NCBI GenBank assembly: GCA_014058105.1
Contig: JACGCM010000560.1
Location: 5,146,001-5,210,000 of the forward strand
Direction: 5' to 3'
Length of the DNA stretch: 64,000 nt
From: Kingdonia uniflora
Taxonomy: Eukaryota; Streptophyta; Magnoliopsida; Ranunculales; Circaeasteraceae
Positions 1-9,888 of the stretch are shown piece after piece (within the stretch, counting starts at the first letter, position 1; every line of letters starts with the position of its first letter). The position numbers and the translations under genes were made by a program. Under the pieces are notes generated by a model. That model ran no database searches, was not told the origin of the DNA, and saw nothing but the letters and a program-made list of their open reading frames with translations.

Positions 1-69
1 AGGATCGAAGAAAATAACAAATCCAAGGAGAAGAAGGATGTTGTTCATTCTTATGATGCCAAGGCTAAC

Positions 70-321
70 ATGGTCGTGGAAAACCCTAAACCCCATAAGA
101 AAAATGGGAAGAAAGGAAAAAATGGGAAGAATTCTCTAGGCCCTGAGGGCAAGGACTATAAGAAATTTATAGGGAATTGTTATGTTTGTGGCAAACCAGG
201 GAACAAATTAATGGAATGCTGCAAGAGTAAAAGCAGGCCACAAAGTGGCAAAGGCACTCAAGCAAACATTATTGAGATGAAGAACCTATGTACTAATCTC
301 CAAAATCAACCTGGCAAGTGA
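70..321 (+). pseudogene. copia gag C-terminus with degenerate zinc knuckle
   Basis: This is a Lys-rich nucleocapsid-like segment of the copia Gag protein, which packages element RNA. A CCHC zinc-knuckle remnant is visible around residues 38-50, in CYVCGKPGNKLMECC. The metal-binding His is replaced by Asn, so zinc binding is probably lost. The reading frame runs in from upstream of the window, and the ATG at 70 is only the first internal Met. It ends at a stop at 319-321, and pol-like sequence resumes in another frame downstream. The identification is based on the motif and its place upstream of integrase. Confidence 0.75.
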
Positions 322-390
322 TTCCAGAGGATGGTTTGTAGAGACAAGGAGCACACGTCATATATGCTAAGACAAGAGTTTATTTACTAC

Positions 391-1137
391 CTACAATAAG
401 ACTGAACATGAAAAGAAAGTGTTTAAGGGCAACGTTTTGACGTCAAGAGACGAAAGAAAAGGGAATGTAGTCCAAAAATTCACATCTGAAAAAGAATTTA
501 CTTTGAATGAAGTGTTGCATATGCCTGATATTCGCAAGAACCTAGTTTTCAGAGTATTGTTGATCAAGAATGATTTCAAGTTACTGTTTGAGTAAAATAG
601 ATGTATCATGACTAAGAATGGTGTATTCATAGGAAAGGGTTATTAGTGTGATGGACTTTTCAAACTAACAGTCTTATATAAGCCAGTTTCAATTATTAAT
701 ATGAATGAGGATTTTATTTACTTGCCTATGTCATTTAATCTTTAGCATCAACGATTAGGTCATGTAAATTATGGTTCGTTGCATAAATTAGTCTATTTAG
801 GATTACTGCCTAAATTTAATCTTGACTGCAAACAAAAATGAAAAGTGTACGTTGAAGTAAAATTTATTAAACAACCATTCCATTCTATTGAACAACAAAA
901 AATTGAACTGCTAGATTTGATTCACAGTGATTCAATTTGAAGTTTATTCAAATATGTGGTAGAAAGAAGTACTCTATTACTTTCATAGATGACTGTACAC
1001 GATACAATTATGTGTACTTGCTCAAAAGCAAAGATGAGGCATTAGAAGTATTGGTCATTTTCAAATATGAGGTTAAGATTCAACTTTACCAAAAGATAAA
1101 AGTTATTAGAACTGATAGGGGTGGGTAGTTACTAGAA
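391..1137 (+). pseudogene. copia gag-pre-integrase and integrase N-terminus, broken
   Basis: Translation of the + strand gives protease-tail text (VLHMPDIRKNL), then the gag-pre-integrase signature HQRLGHVNYGSLHKL near 748-795. The integrase core begins at about 937-1128 with the phrase FIDDCTRYNYVYLLKSKDEA and the following RTDRGG motif. Integrase would insert the cDNA copy into the genome. At least four stops (for example near 594, 643, 743 and 838) break the frame. The sequence stops being integrase just after RTDRGG, where the large internal deletion begins. Confidence 0.8.
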
Positions 1138-1350
1138 GTATTGGCCATGATGCTATATTTATTGAGAATAAAATACTTTTGTAAGGGAAAAGAATAGTGT
1201 CTATAATAGTAAGTCATGACATATACGTCATAGGCATAATATTGTAGAGAAATTACTTGCAAGTGGAGTTATATCCATTGACTTTGTGAAGTCAAGTGAC
1301 AACCTAGCAGATATATTTATAAAAGGGTTGGAAAAAATATAAGTATTTTC
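1138..1350 (+). pseudogene. copia RNase H C-terminal tail
   Basis: This stretch translates to an Ile-Glu-Asn-Lys segment, then HIRHRHNIVEKLLASGV and IDFVKSSDNLADIFIKGL. These phrases are the conserved end of copia RNase H. The frame has a stop before the His-rich phrase and ends at a TAA after GLEKI. It follows the integrase fragment directly, so the whole reverse transcriptase and most of RNase H have been deleted. Confidence 0.8.
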
Positions 1351-1916
1351 CACATCAAGTGGAATTGGCTTAAAGCATTTAACTACGAGTTAACCTCAAC
1401 GAAAACCTAACCTAGTTGATTAGAGATCCTATGATATAGGTTCAATAGGACAACTAGTTATGAATTACTCAACATGAGCACTGAGGAGATTTTAACTCTT
1501 GCTCACTCCATGATGTGAACAATGCAACCTGTAGTAATTTTTAGGGTAAGTTCTATGTGCTTTTAATGATTCCTATGAGTTGTATTTACAAGTCGGGTAT
1601 GACAGGGAACTCTTAATAGGCAATCACCTATCTGAGTGTAGGGTAGGGCCACTTCCATGAGAATTATATGCGGAATTTTTTCTAAAAACACTCAAGAATA
1701 AGGGTTTTGTTCAGGTCTGAATTGAATACAACTGTTAGAGCCGATTGCATTTGGAAAAGTACTGTATAAAGACATATGTTCACTAATCTGCATAAATCTA
1801 ATTGTTATTCACTAGGGAAGGTTCAAATCCATAAGACACCTCTCTCGATGTAAGACTATCCCCTGATTTTCTCTATTTTGTTTGAGTTTGTCTATTACCA
1901 TTCAAATGTGGGGGAT
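1351..1916 (+). other. copia 3' untranslated region with polypurine tract
   Basis: No coding signal is visible. The stretch lies between the end of pol and the LTR. It ends in a G-rich polypurine tract (AATGTGGGGGAT, 1905-1916), the primer for plus-strand DNA synthesis. Confidence 0.7.
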
Positions 1917-2528
1917 TGTAGGAAAATGCAAAGGGAGTTTGGTTTTCCTATTATTTGAATGGTGGAACTAAGTATTTTTAGTCCTACATTAGATATGAGG
2001 GAAGCTCAACTCTACTTTATAAGTAAGTCTAATACTTAACTTGTTGTGGTGCGTGTGAGAGTTGGTGGGTCACACCCCCATATACAACCCATGTGTGCAA
2101 ACTCGCTTGGGTACATGGGCTACCCATGGACTTGCTCGACCTAGCTAGGAAACCTGCTTATTATTATAAGTTTATTATTCGACATGGGCACATGGGGATT
2201 CTATACAATACTTTGTCAAATTTTTGGGTTTGAGGTACAAGTTGGGTTATCTTCAACAGACACAACTTAAAGTGTTACCATTGGTGAAGAGGTACTAACT
2301 TGAGGTATGCCTTAAGATGTGACCCTTGGTGAAGAGTCACCTATGCTCTATATAACCCAAATTCGCTTTTATTAAGTTTAAAATTAGTTTTTCAGAGTTT
2401 TCTTGAGTCATTTTCTTAAAGAGAGAAAATAGACACAATTAAGGATCATTTGGCAGAGAGATAAAAGTGTTTTCATTTCTCTACGACTGATTGTTATATC
2501 ATGGGTGACAGAGGACTATATTCTAACA
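1917..2528 (+). repeat. copia 3' LTR
   Basis: The LTR starts TGTAGGAAAATGC directly after the polypurine tract and ends ATATTCTAACA, giving the expected TG..CA ends and a length of about 612 bp. A TATA box (TATATAA, about 2348-2354) sits in the second half, as expected for the LTR promoter. The right end is chosen from the CA terminus and could be off by a few bases, because no second LTR is in the window for comparison. Confidence 0.65.
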
Positions 2529-2704
2529 AAGCACTATAGCAGGGGCGGATCTATCTTAAGGTGATAGTGACCATACACTAGACTCAATCATCTTCTTAAA
2601 AGGTGTTGTTTATTAATGTAGATTGTAATACAAAAGCAGGCAAGTAAATGGAGTGAAAAAAATACTATTCTCCTAAAAACTCTATAAGGAGGACCTTAAG
2701 CAGT

Positions 2705-3560
2705 TGAATAATAATCTTTAAATGGATAATACTGAAGCTGTGACATCACAAACTCAAAAATATAACTTTTTGGGGGGAATGTCATTGGTAGTCATTGTAG
2801 TATAGTTTTCTTTCCACTTTGTTTTAGCTAATTATTTCAGCAAACACTCTTAAGTTAATAAATAAACCAAGATCTTTTTTGGAAATAATCTACCATATAT
2901 GTAGGATTAATAAGAGTTCCTGAGATAACAAAATAATTAATTCTAACCAATGGAAATATTGAGTTGAAAATTTATGTGGGTAAAAATAATGAAATCCCTC
3001 CCGAGATAACACTCGAACACCAGGCACATCTGGGAGTTTAAAGGCATGTTGCATACACTAAATGTAATTGCATGACCTGTGAAAATGGCTTGTATCATAT
3101 TTACTTGAAGACGAGTACATGGTAAGTTTGGGGGTGTTCAAAGTACTTTATTCCTACATCATAAAATTCCCAAGCCTGTTATTTATGTCCTTATTTACTG
3201 TCTTGTATTTTTTTTATATTTTCTTCTATTTTATACAGGATGAAGCAAAAGGCAAGTTTGGGGGTCTCTGTTAAGCATATTTTTTTACTTAATTTAGACC
3301 CTTTTATCAGGGGCGGGGGGGGGGGGGGGGGAGTTGCCGTCCTGATACCTTATTTATCAAATTATTTGATGTTTACTTCACTTCCAGGTATTCTACTCTA
3401 ATCGGGTGTCCCACACTAATGGTGATGATTTGACAAAAATAGTGCCAAATATGTGCTAAAATAACAACATAATCACTCTGAGGTGCTGCAACAGTTTCAC
3501 AAAATAAGTTCAATCCAATTGGCCTCTAACTCCTAGAGTACATTAGAGATAAATAATTAC
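2705..3560 (+). repeat. Old gypsy-type repeat, copy 1 (3' UTR plus LTR start)
   Basis: This stretch matches 13695-15545 throughout, with many substitutions. It includes a conserved AAGTTTGGGGG tract at 3254-3264, followed by TGTTAAGCAT at 3269. That looks like a polypurine tract and LTR start, as in Athila/Tat-like gypsy elements. A run of 17 G (3315-3331) has expanded just after a shared TTTTATCAGG motif. The copy also preserves the uninterrupted site (CATTGTAGTAT at 2793-2803) that is occupied by a Mutator-like element in copy 2. No coding sequence is seen. The 176 bases before it (2529-2704) hold nothing I can name. Confidence 0.6.
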
Positions 3561-4439
3561 CACATTTGACGAAATACATCTAAAAGCAGCTTTAGCAGTC
3601 AACGATCAAGCTCTGAGGCAATTAACCGACAAAAAAGATCATGATAGAGGTTATCCTGAATGCTAAAATTCTATGAAAGGTTGGATGAACCTAATATTAT
3701 GGTTTCACTATTTAATACTCTATATAATCTCTAGCATTTTAGATTTTAGCATTTTATTTATTTAGCATTAGAGCCATTTTTCTGCAAGATAAGGTTGTCA
3801 TTAGGGCATATACCATGGCCTAGCACCATGTTTTACAAAATTTAGGGTTTAGGTGCACTCATAAAGCTTCAACAAGATTAGGATAACGACGAATGTCAAG
3901 AATAACCCTCTACTTCTAAATTTGAATTCAAATACCAAGCATTTGAATTTCCCACATAAATTATTTGGAGGAATCTTAGCAATACACCTATGTGATTTCT
4001 TCACATGGGGACATGGGGTTAAGAGTTGGTATCCCAATACTCAACCCTAGGTTTCCTTATTTACAAAGTTGATACTCTCCATTCCAAAATCGAATTGCAG
4101 GAGGCCTCTTCTATAAATTCAACGGGGGTACTCACCCATTCTACCTTTGTTTCAATTCTTCTTCTTTTTTTCCACTTTCTCTCAAGCACTTTGCAAAAGG
4201 CTAGGGTATTAACCAAGATATCCAACCAATGATTGCTACCAGACTAAGATATACTACTAGCGATCACAGGCCAATGATAGTATTGGTCTCCCCTAATTTT
4301 CCAAGATCACACTTGCCCCCTGCCATTCTCATTTTAGGTCAGAATAGATAACGAATTTGTCACTTAAGAGCTTAGTGAGACGATGATAGTCACTACTGCC
4401 TCCTACTACCACACTGAAGATATTTGTTACAAATAGAGG
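3561..4439. other. Unassigned sequence, probably interior of an old element
   Basis: No open frame with recognisable content is visible. It contains a TATA-like ATATAAT stretch near 3720 and CT-rich sequence near 4150. It probably belongs to the older element that was later split by the Tat insertion at 4616. Confidence 0.3.
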
Positions 4440-4615
4440 GTGTTCTACAATGTGGTAGGGGATAAGCATTGCCCCAAATTCGTTCGATGGTTCTACAAGA
4501 ATCTTTTGGACCCCGACAAGGGGAACTGCACAGTTATGCTTACATGGGGGGATCACCACTATGTTTTTATGCTTAAGACCCTCTTCGACCTTACCAACAT
4601 CGTACGCAAACTACC
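4440..4615 (+). pseudogene. Plant-transposon-type ORF, left half, split by Tat insertion
   Basis: The frame contains the phrase FVRWFYKNL near residue 14, then a Gly-Asn-Cys turn and hydrophobic segments. The phrase resembles the (V/A)RxFYxNL signature in extra ORFs of Athila-like gypsy elements and related plant transposon proteins; their function is unknown. The ORF is cut at codon 58-59 by the Tat element at 4616. The same frame resumes at 12551-12556 and stays open for about 38 further codons, which supports a once-continuous coding sequence. Family assignment is tentative; the continuity is visible directly. Confidence 0.4.
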
Positions 4616-5434
4616 TGCTGGAAACTAATTCGTTCGGACGGGGAGTCGGTTCTTACAAAGTAAACTCAATCCTCAATCAAAGGGAACAAGCAATTGGCCA
4701 ATGATAAGATAAAACTAAAGGAAAATACTTGCGTAGAGGCCCGAATGTAACTCTCTACGACCTCCGATGAGAATTTTTTAGACAGATTATATTACTGAAG
4801 AGTAAATTAGAGGGTTCAGGTGCAGGTTTTATGGGTGTTCGAAGGTAAAGATGCAAAGGCCGAAGGAGATCTTTCTAACCCCCGTCTGGTTTCCCCTCTC
4901 CTCTATTTATGGAAGCATAGGGAACTAAGTCACCAGGCGTGGGCCCGGTTACATGATTATGTTATCAGAAAATCCCAGCGAGTGACGGACGCTAGTCTTG
5001 TCGGTAGTGTTACTGCTACATTTATTGATGATGGCTCCGAACGGCGCAGTGGTTGGGCTTGTCACTGTAGATGCACAGGCCAATTAATGCGCTATCTTAT
5101 CTGATGAGGTAGTTATCTGTCTTATCTTGCTTCGACCTCGAGATTGTGAGGTCGAAGGATATCTGCTACTGGGACGTTAATTCATTCTCGAAGTTTTGTC
5201 CGGTGAGCTGGCTGGCTGTCTGCCTTATCATACTTCGACCGTATGTAGATATGGTCAAAGGATGTCTACTGCAATGCACTGATCTGTTCTCGAAGTTCTG
5301 TCTGGCTTCGATGGTTCGTCCCTGGGGGATCTCTGAGGAGCCTTGTTTAGGAGTAGAGAGGGCTTCAATATATTCGAGTAGGCTATGAAGTGGACTTCAG
5401 CTGCCTGTTCGAAGGCTACAAGTAGGCTACTACA
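4616..5434 (-). repeat. Tat element 3' LTR (left copy)
   Basis: It is 819 bp, with TG..CA ends on the + strand (TGCTGGAAAC to GGCTACTACA). It aligns along its whole length with 11734-12550, with many substitutions and small indels. For this minus-strand element it is the 3' LTR, because the polypurine tract is immediately to its right. Confidence 0.9.
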
Positions 5435-5452
5435 TTTTCCCCCCAATGAAGG
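5435..5452 (-). other. Polypurine tract of the Tat element
   Basis: Read on the minus strand this is CCTTCATTGGGGGGAAAA, ending exactly at the LTR border. It is the plus-strand primer site and fixes the element's orientation. Confidence 0.8.
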
Positions 5453-5599
5453 TCTCGAAGCATGGTGAAGAGGTGTTTGCTTAGAAAACTGTTCGGTCTT
5501 GGAATATGGGCGGTTTGACTGTCTTGTTTTTCGGAAAAGTAGTAAAAAGGGGCTTTCAAGGGATGCAGTTGGTTACAGGGTAATAAATATATTGAAGCC

Positions 5600-5607
5600 T
5601 ATAAATA
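5600..5607 (+). promoter_or_regulatory. Antisense TATA box inside the Tat element
   Basis: TATAAATA lies about 80 bp upstream of an ATG (5688) on the strand opposite to gag-pol. The intervening CT-rich leader (TCTTCTTCTCCG near 5650) looks like a plant 5' leader. This suggests a promoter for the antisense ORF rather than for the element's own genomic RNA. Confidence 0.5.
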
Positions 5608-5687
5608 TGGGCTATTGTGGAGATACGCTGTATCTTCATTCATCTGCAATAGTCTTCTTCTCCGTTCTCCATATTCTTAACATTTAA

Positions 5688-5960
5688 ATGGATACAATTC
5701 CGAACACACGTTATCAGAAGAGGATGGGGTTTGCTCGGGACCGTCGAGTGGGGCAAATAATGGCGGAACTACACGTGAAGTTTTTTGGCGAACATGACCT
5801 TACCTGGGACATGCCGAACCTAGGTTCAACCTGGAAGAGGACTGGACTTCGATGGCTTAAGCCACAACAAAGCAATATCTTATCTCCCCTGATGCATCCC
5901 CGAGGGTCCTGTCTTTCGACCTTCCTTGCCCCTCGAGTTTGCTCAAAATTAGAGAATTAA
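5688..5960 (+). CDS. Antisense ORF (aORF) of the Tat element, unknown function
   Basis: This 90-residue ORF lies between the end of integrase and the 3' LTR, on the strand opposite to gag-pol. It is basic at its start (RYQKRMGFARDRRVGQ, residues 8-23) and has a Trp/Leu-rich middle. I recognise no domain. Extra ORFs in this position, often antisense, are known in Tat-lineage elements, and their function is unresolved. A TATA box and leader-like sequence precede it, which raises the chance that it is or was expressed. The C-terminal third looks degenerate, and the original ORF may have been longer. Confidence 0.5.
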   Translation: MDTIPNTRYQKRMGFARDRRVGQIMAELHVKFFGEHDLTWDMPNLGSTWKRTGLRWLKPQQSNILSPLMHPRGSCLSTFLAPRVCSKLEN

Positions 5961-6109
5961 AACAATTTAGGGTCGTACCCAAGTATCAGTCAGGGTGAGG
6001 GAGGACATGATACCTAGCTTCAACAAAGAATTAAAAAATGAAACAGTAGATGAAGTAAGAATGAAACAACTTATTTATTGAAAATTCTGGGTTACATCAG
6101 TTGTACAGG
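5961..6109. other. Non-coding spacer in the Tat element
   Basis: The spacer lies between the antisense ORF and the end of integrase. It holds no ORF or recognisable motif. Confidence 0.5.
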
Positions 6110-7290
6110 ATTGTTGATATGGCCTATTGTAGGAGGCCAATTGCATTGTATTCCAGGGGTGCGATAGAAACTCTTCGTCTTCTGTCATTAGGTAATAGGA
6201 ACCCTTGTCCGTTTTATCGTAGACGATGTAGGGTCCTTCCCAAGATTCGGCTAGCTTGCCAGCATTCTAGGGTTTCGAAGATTGATTGAAGTATCGAAGC
6301 ACTAGATCTACTATGTTGAAACTTCTTTGTCGAACTTTCTTGTTATAGGATTTTTGATGTGAAATGTGGTAGTGGCCAAGGTTGGAGATAGCTCGGTCTC
6401 TGGTCTCGTCAATCCATAACATGTTGCACGCAAGTTCGATCTCATTATCTTCGTCTGGGAGGTTAGGGTCTTGGGTGGGTACTTCGAATTGAGTTGGTAG
6501 CACAGCTTCGGTCCCATATGTCAAGAGGAAAGGGGTGCATCCTGCAAATTTTCTTGGCGTTGTGCGATAAGCCCAGAGGATATGTTGTAACTCTTGGACC
6601 CATCGTCCTTTCATTACATCAACTCTCTTCTTAAGACCGTCGACAATTGTTTTGTTGATTGCTTTGACTTGACCGTTGCCCTGAGAATAGTAAGGTGTTG
6701 ATGGTGAGAGAATGATATTGTGTTTTTTGAGGAAGTTTCTAACTTTGCTTCCAACAAACTGGGGACCGTTGTCGCATCAGATCATATGGGGACAGCTGAA
6801 GCGAGTGATGATATTTTCCTACAAGAATTTGGTAACTTCTTCTTCTCTGGTTTGACATAGAGGAACAGCTTCGACCCATTTAGTAAAGTTATTAGTTGCG
6901 ACAATGATGTCTTCTCTGTCACCTGAGGCTTTTGGGAAGGGTCCAATGAGATCGATGGCCCATCTTTTGAGTGGCTAGGAAACTTGGCTGAAATGGAGGT
7001 CTCTAGAGGGGCAATAGATGTCGTGGGCATGACGCTGGCATTTCTCACATTGTTTTGCATAGTTTGAAGCTTGTTTCTTCATATCAGGCCAAAATAATCC
7101 TTGGGTAACAGCTCGAATGGCCAAAGAGTGACCAGCAGTATGAGCACCGTAGGTTCCTTCGTGAAGTTCGGCTAAGATCTGAGAGGCTTCAATTTGGGAT
7201 ACGCATCGAAGGAGAGCACCAATTGGGGATTTACGATGTAATTGGTTTTTGTAGATGATAAATCTGGGCAATTTACCAGGATAGAGGGTT
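6110..7290 (-). pseudogene. Gypsy integrase, catalytic Glu lost
   Basis: Integrase inserts element cDNA into chromosomes. The N-terminal HHCC zinc domain is visible at 7040-7175 (ELHEGTYGAHTAGHS, then CEKCQRHA). In the core, the first Asp is in IDLIGPFPKASGD (about 6900-6940). The second Asp is in CDNGPQF (about 6755-6775). The conserved Glu of the DDE triad is Lys: the codon read at 6663-6665 is AAA, in the phrase GNGQVKAINK. The downstream phrases LWAYRTTPRKFAGCTPF and YGTEAVLP are typical. A C-terminal tail continues to about 6110 after a stop near 6270. At least three further stops make it inactive. Confidence 0.88.
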
Positions 7291-8250
7291 TGGCTTTGGG
7301 ATCATCTGGGAGAGTAGCATTGTTGAAATAGTGAAGGAACAATTTCTACCAATCATCGGGATTGTGACTCTCGCCCCTAGTATTGATGGTGTTGATTTCC
7401 ATCTGATCGATAATTGGACGCTCGAGTACTTTGAAATGGAGTGTCCGCGACTCTGAGTGGCCGAGCATAGTTGCTATGTAGGTGAGGGCATCTGCATGTC
7501 AATTTTCTCCCCGAGGATAATGTGTGATTGTGGAGTTTCGCACAAAGAGGGCGTAATTGACCATGCGACCATAAGCCTGGTTTTCTCCTGTGTAGTGTCT
7601 CTGAATAAGTTGGGAATCTGTGAAGACTGTAAGTTTGGGGATGCCGAGGTAGAGTGCGAGGTCGAGGCCGTGGATCAAGGCTTCATACTCTACTTCGTTA
7701 TTAGAACATTCGAAGGCAAGTTTGACGGCTTTCTCAATGCGATCATTAGTTGGTGTTACTAGAATAATACCAATTCCTGAGCAATTAGGTCTTTCTTATC
7801 CGTCTGTGAATAAACACCAACCAGCGAGAGGGTCCCACAGATCTACTTTTTCGAGTTGATAGTCTGCGAGATCATCTTCGTGTTTTTCCCAATCTATATC
7901 TTCGACCGGGAAATCGGCTAGAAAATCTTCTATTACTTGGCCTTTCTGGGATATTTGTTTCTCGAAGGTAATGCCGCGTTCGCCAAGGTATACGGACAAC
8001 TGTTACACTCGTCTGGATTTTTCTTTTTTGTTGAGTACATCTCGAAGGGGGTAACTGGTAACTACATGAATGGGATTAGCCGAGTCTCTGCAGGGGTGAG
8101 GGTCTTGCTGATAAAATATATAAGTTTTTTGATATGGGAATCAAGTCGAATAAGTACTGAACTGATGGAAGTTTCTGTGACAGCGAGGTATAAAGAGAGT
8201 GTCTCACCTTCGATAGGGGTATTGATAATAGGTAGACAACCAAGATAAGC
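7291..8250 (-). pseudogene. RNase H plus archaeal-type RNase H of the Tat element, broken
   Basis: Just after reverse transcriptase, the first RNase H is represented by LYLAVTETSISSVLI and YFISKTLTPAETR (about 8110-8230), then a frameshift. The second RNase H starts with GQVIEDFLADFP (about 7910-7945) and WCLFTDG (about 7800), where a stop follows. It continues as NNEVEYEALIHGLDLAL and TVFTDSQL (about 7615-7720). The Asp-Gly, Glu-Tyr-Glu and Thr-Asp-Ser motifs match the extra archaeal-type RNase H known in the Tat lineage. RNase H removes the RNA strand during reverse transcription. The first domain is partly deleted and the second has an in-frame stop. Confidence 0.82.
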
Positions 8251-9340
8251 TTAAAGTTTAAGGAAGGCTTGTTCGCACTCTGGGGTCCAATTAATCTCAG
8301 GGTCGTTTTTCTTTTTTATTTTGTGGGCACCTTGATCGCGTAAGAGGGAAAAAAACCAAGCACATCGGTCAGATGATTTTGAAATGAAACGGTTAAGGGC
8401 TGTTATCTTGCCAGCTACTTTTTGGGCGTCTTTCTTTATTCGGGGCGAAGGCATGTCTATGAGGGCTCGAATGTGGGTGGGATCGATCTCTATTCCGCGT
8501 TTACTGATAAGGTGACCCAAAAATTTTCCGGATGACACGCCAAATTGGCACTTATTGGGGTTGAGTTTTATATTGTACGTGCAAAGTATTGAGAAGATTT
8601 TTGTTAGGTCTTGAATATGAGTATTCTTATGAAGGCTTTTGCATAACATGTCATCGATATAGACTTCGACTGACTTGCCAAGCAAGGGTTTGAACATAGT
8701 TGTTACGCGGCATTGGTAGGTGGCACCGGCATTTTTAAGGCCGAATGACATAACATTGAAATAGTAAAAGCCTTGTTCGGTTATAAATGCAGTTTTAAGT
8801 TGATCTTCAGGGAGGAGGAGTACCTGATTGTAACCCGAAGCTGCGTCCATCATAAATAGGCATTCGTGTCCAGCAGTAGCGTCAGGGAGTGCTGAGATAG
8901 TTGGGAGGGGGAAACTGTCCTTCGGTGTATACATGTCGAGGTCAGTGAAGTCAAAACAAATTCTGATTTTTCCATTCTTCTTTGGTACTGCCACGATGTT
9001 CGATATCTAGTCTGCGTACTTCACTTCTCTGATAAACCCAGCGGCTATGAGTTTGTCAACTTCAAGGTTTACAGCTTCTCGAAGTCGTGGTGCCAATGTA
9101 CATTTCTTTTGCTTTACTACTGAGGAATAGGGGATGAGATCAAGGCGATGGCACGCTAGGTTAGGGTTGATGTCGGGCATCTCTTGAAATGACCAGGCGA
9201 AGATATCTTTGTTTGCTCGAAGGAACTCAGAAAGTTCGAGCTATTCTGACTCGTTAAGGAGGGTTCCAATACATATACCCCGACCAGGACCATCGAGTTT
9301 GATATAAACAGTGGGTTCAATGGGTTGTGTGGTATCTGTC
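8251..9340 (-). pseudogene. Gypsy reverse transcriptase
   Basis: This enzyme copies element RNA into DNA. An uninterrupted 247-codon stretch runs from 8994 to 8251, but the domain starts upstream (to about 9340) and is broken by a stop near 9010. The catalytic motif YIDDM is intact at 8650-8661 (read on the minus strand). Other landmarks are PKKNGKIRICFDFTDLD, the MDAASGYNQV segment and FGLKNAGATYQ. The last residues (ECEQAFLKL) lead into RNase H. The palm residues look intact, so loss of function comes from broken frames rather than the active site. Confidence 0.92.
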
Positions 9341-9456
9341 AAAGTTGAAGGTATAGGAAGATGTTGTGATTGCTATGGGCGGTTGACAAATTTTTGCGTT
9401 TGGTCGATCTCTGGGTACTCGCATGAGCGGGCAAGGCGTTGAGAACCTTTTATGTT

Positions 9457-9830
9457 CTAAGTACCGTCGTGACTGCGAATTGGAAGGGTCTGATGATAGG
9501 TCAAAGGTATAGCTCGTTTGGTGTGAAGCCAATCTCGTTTGAGTATACCAAGGTATTCAAACTTTTGGTCAATGACTATGAAGTTGGTTTGAAGGGTAAT
9601 GGGACCTGTAGTGACGAGTAAACTAATGTGGCCAACAACGACTTCTGTTGATCCATTGAAGCTTGTTAGCTTGATGTTAGCTATGGTTATAAGGTCTATT
9701 TTCTTCATAGTTTGGACTGTTTGGAGAAATAGGACGTCAGCTGCACTCCCAGCATCTATGAGCATTGTTTGGAGAACGAGGTTCTCGATCTTAATCATGA
9801 TGACTAATGGATTGGAATGGGGAAAATGGG
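9457..9830 (-). pseudogene. Gypsy aspartic protease, altered active site
   Basis: This retroviral-type protease normally cleaves the polyprotein. The active-site region reads MLIDAGSAADVLFL. The family usually has Asp-(Thr/Gly)-Gly-Ser-Ser-Ala-Asp here, so Thr/Gly is Ala and Ser is Ala, while the catalytic Asp remains. The following ILKRDWLHTKRAIPLTYH matches the ILGRxWL segment of plant gypsy proteases. The frame ends at a stop at 9457-9459. Confidence 0.8.
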
Positions 9831-9888
9831 CATGTGAAGTATCGCAGTCGATGAAAGGGATGCATTCGAGTCGAGGGTGACGGCTGGT

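Larger units (their letters stand above)
1..2528 (+). mobile_element. Ty1/copia retrotransposon, 3' part, internally deleted
   Basis: The window opens inside a copia element on the + strand. Reading rightwards there is a gag zinc-knuckle region, a gag-pre-integrase and integrase start, a short tail of RNase H, a non-coding stretch, a polypurine tract and one LTR. Reverse transcriptase and most of integrase are missing between about 1128 and 1140. Several in-frame stops interrupt what is left. The 5' LTR lies outside the window, so a target duplication cannot be tested. The domain order gag, integrase, RNase H marks it as Ty1/copia. Confidence 0.85.

Noticed and set aside
3315..3331. Poly-G run as a regulatory G-quadruplex
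   Set aside because: It is a homopolymer expansion inside an old repeat and has no counterpart in the second copy; it could also be a sequencing artefact.
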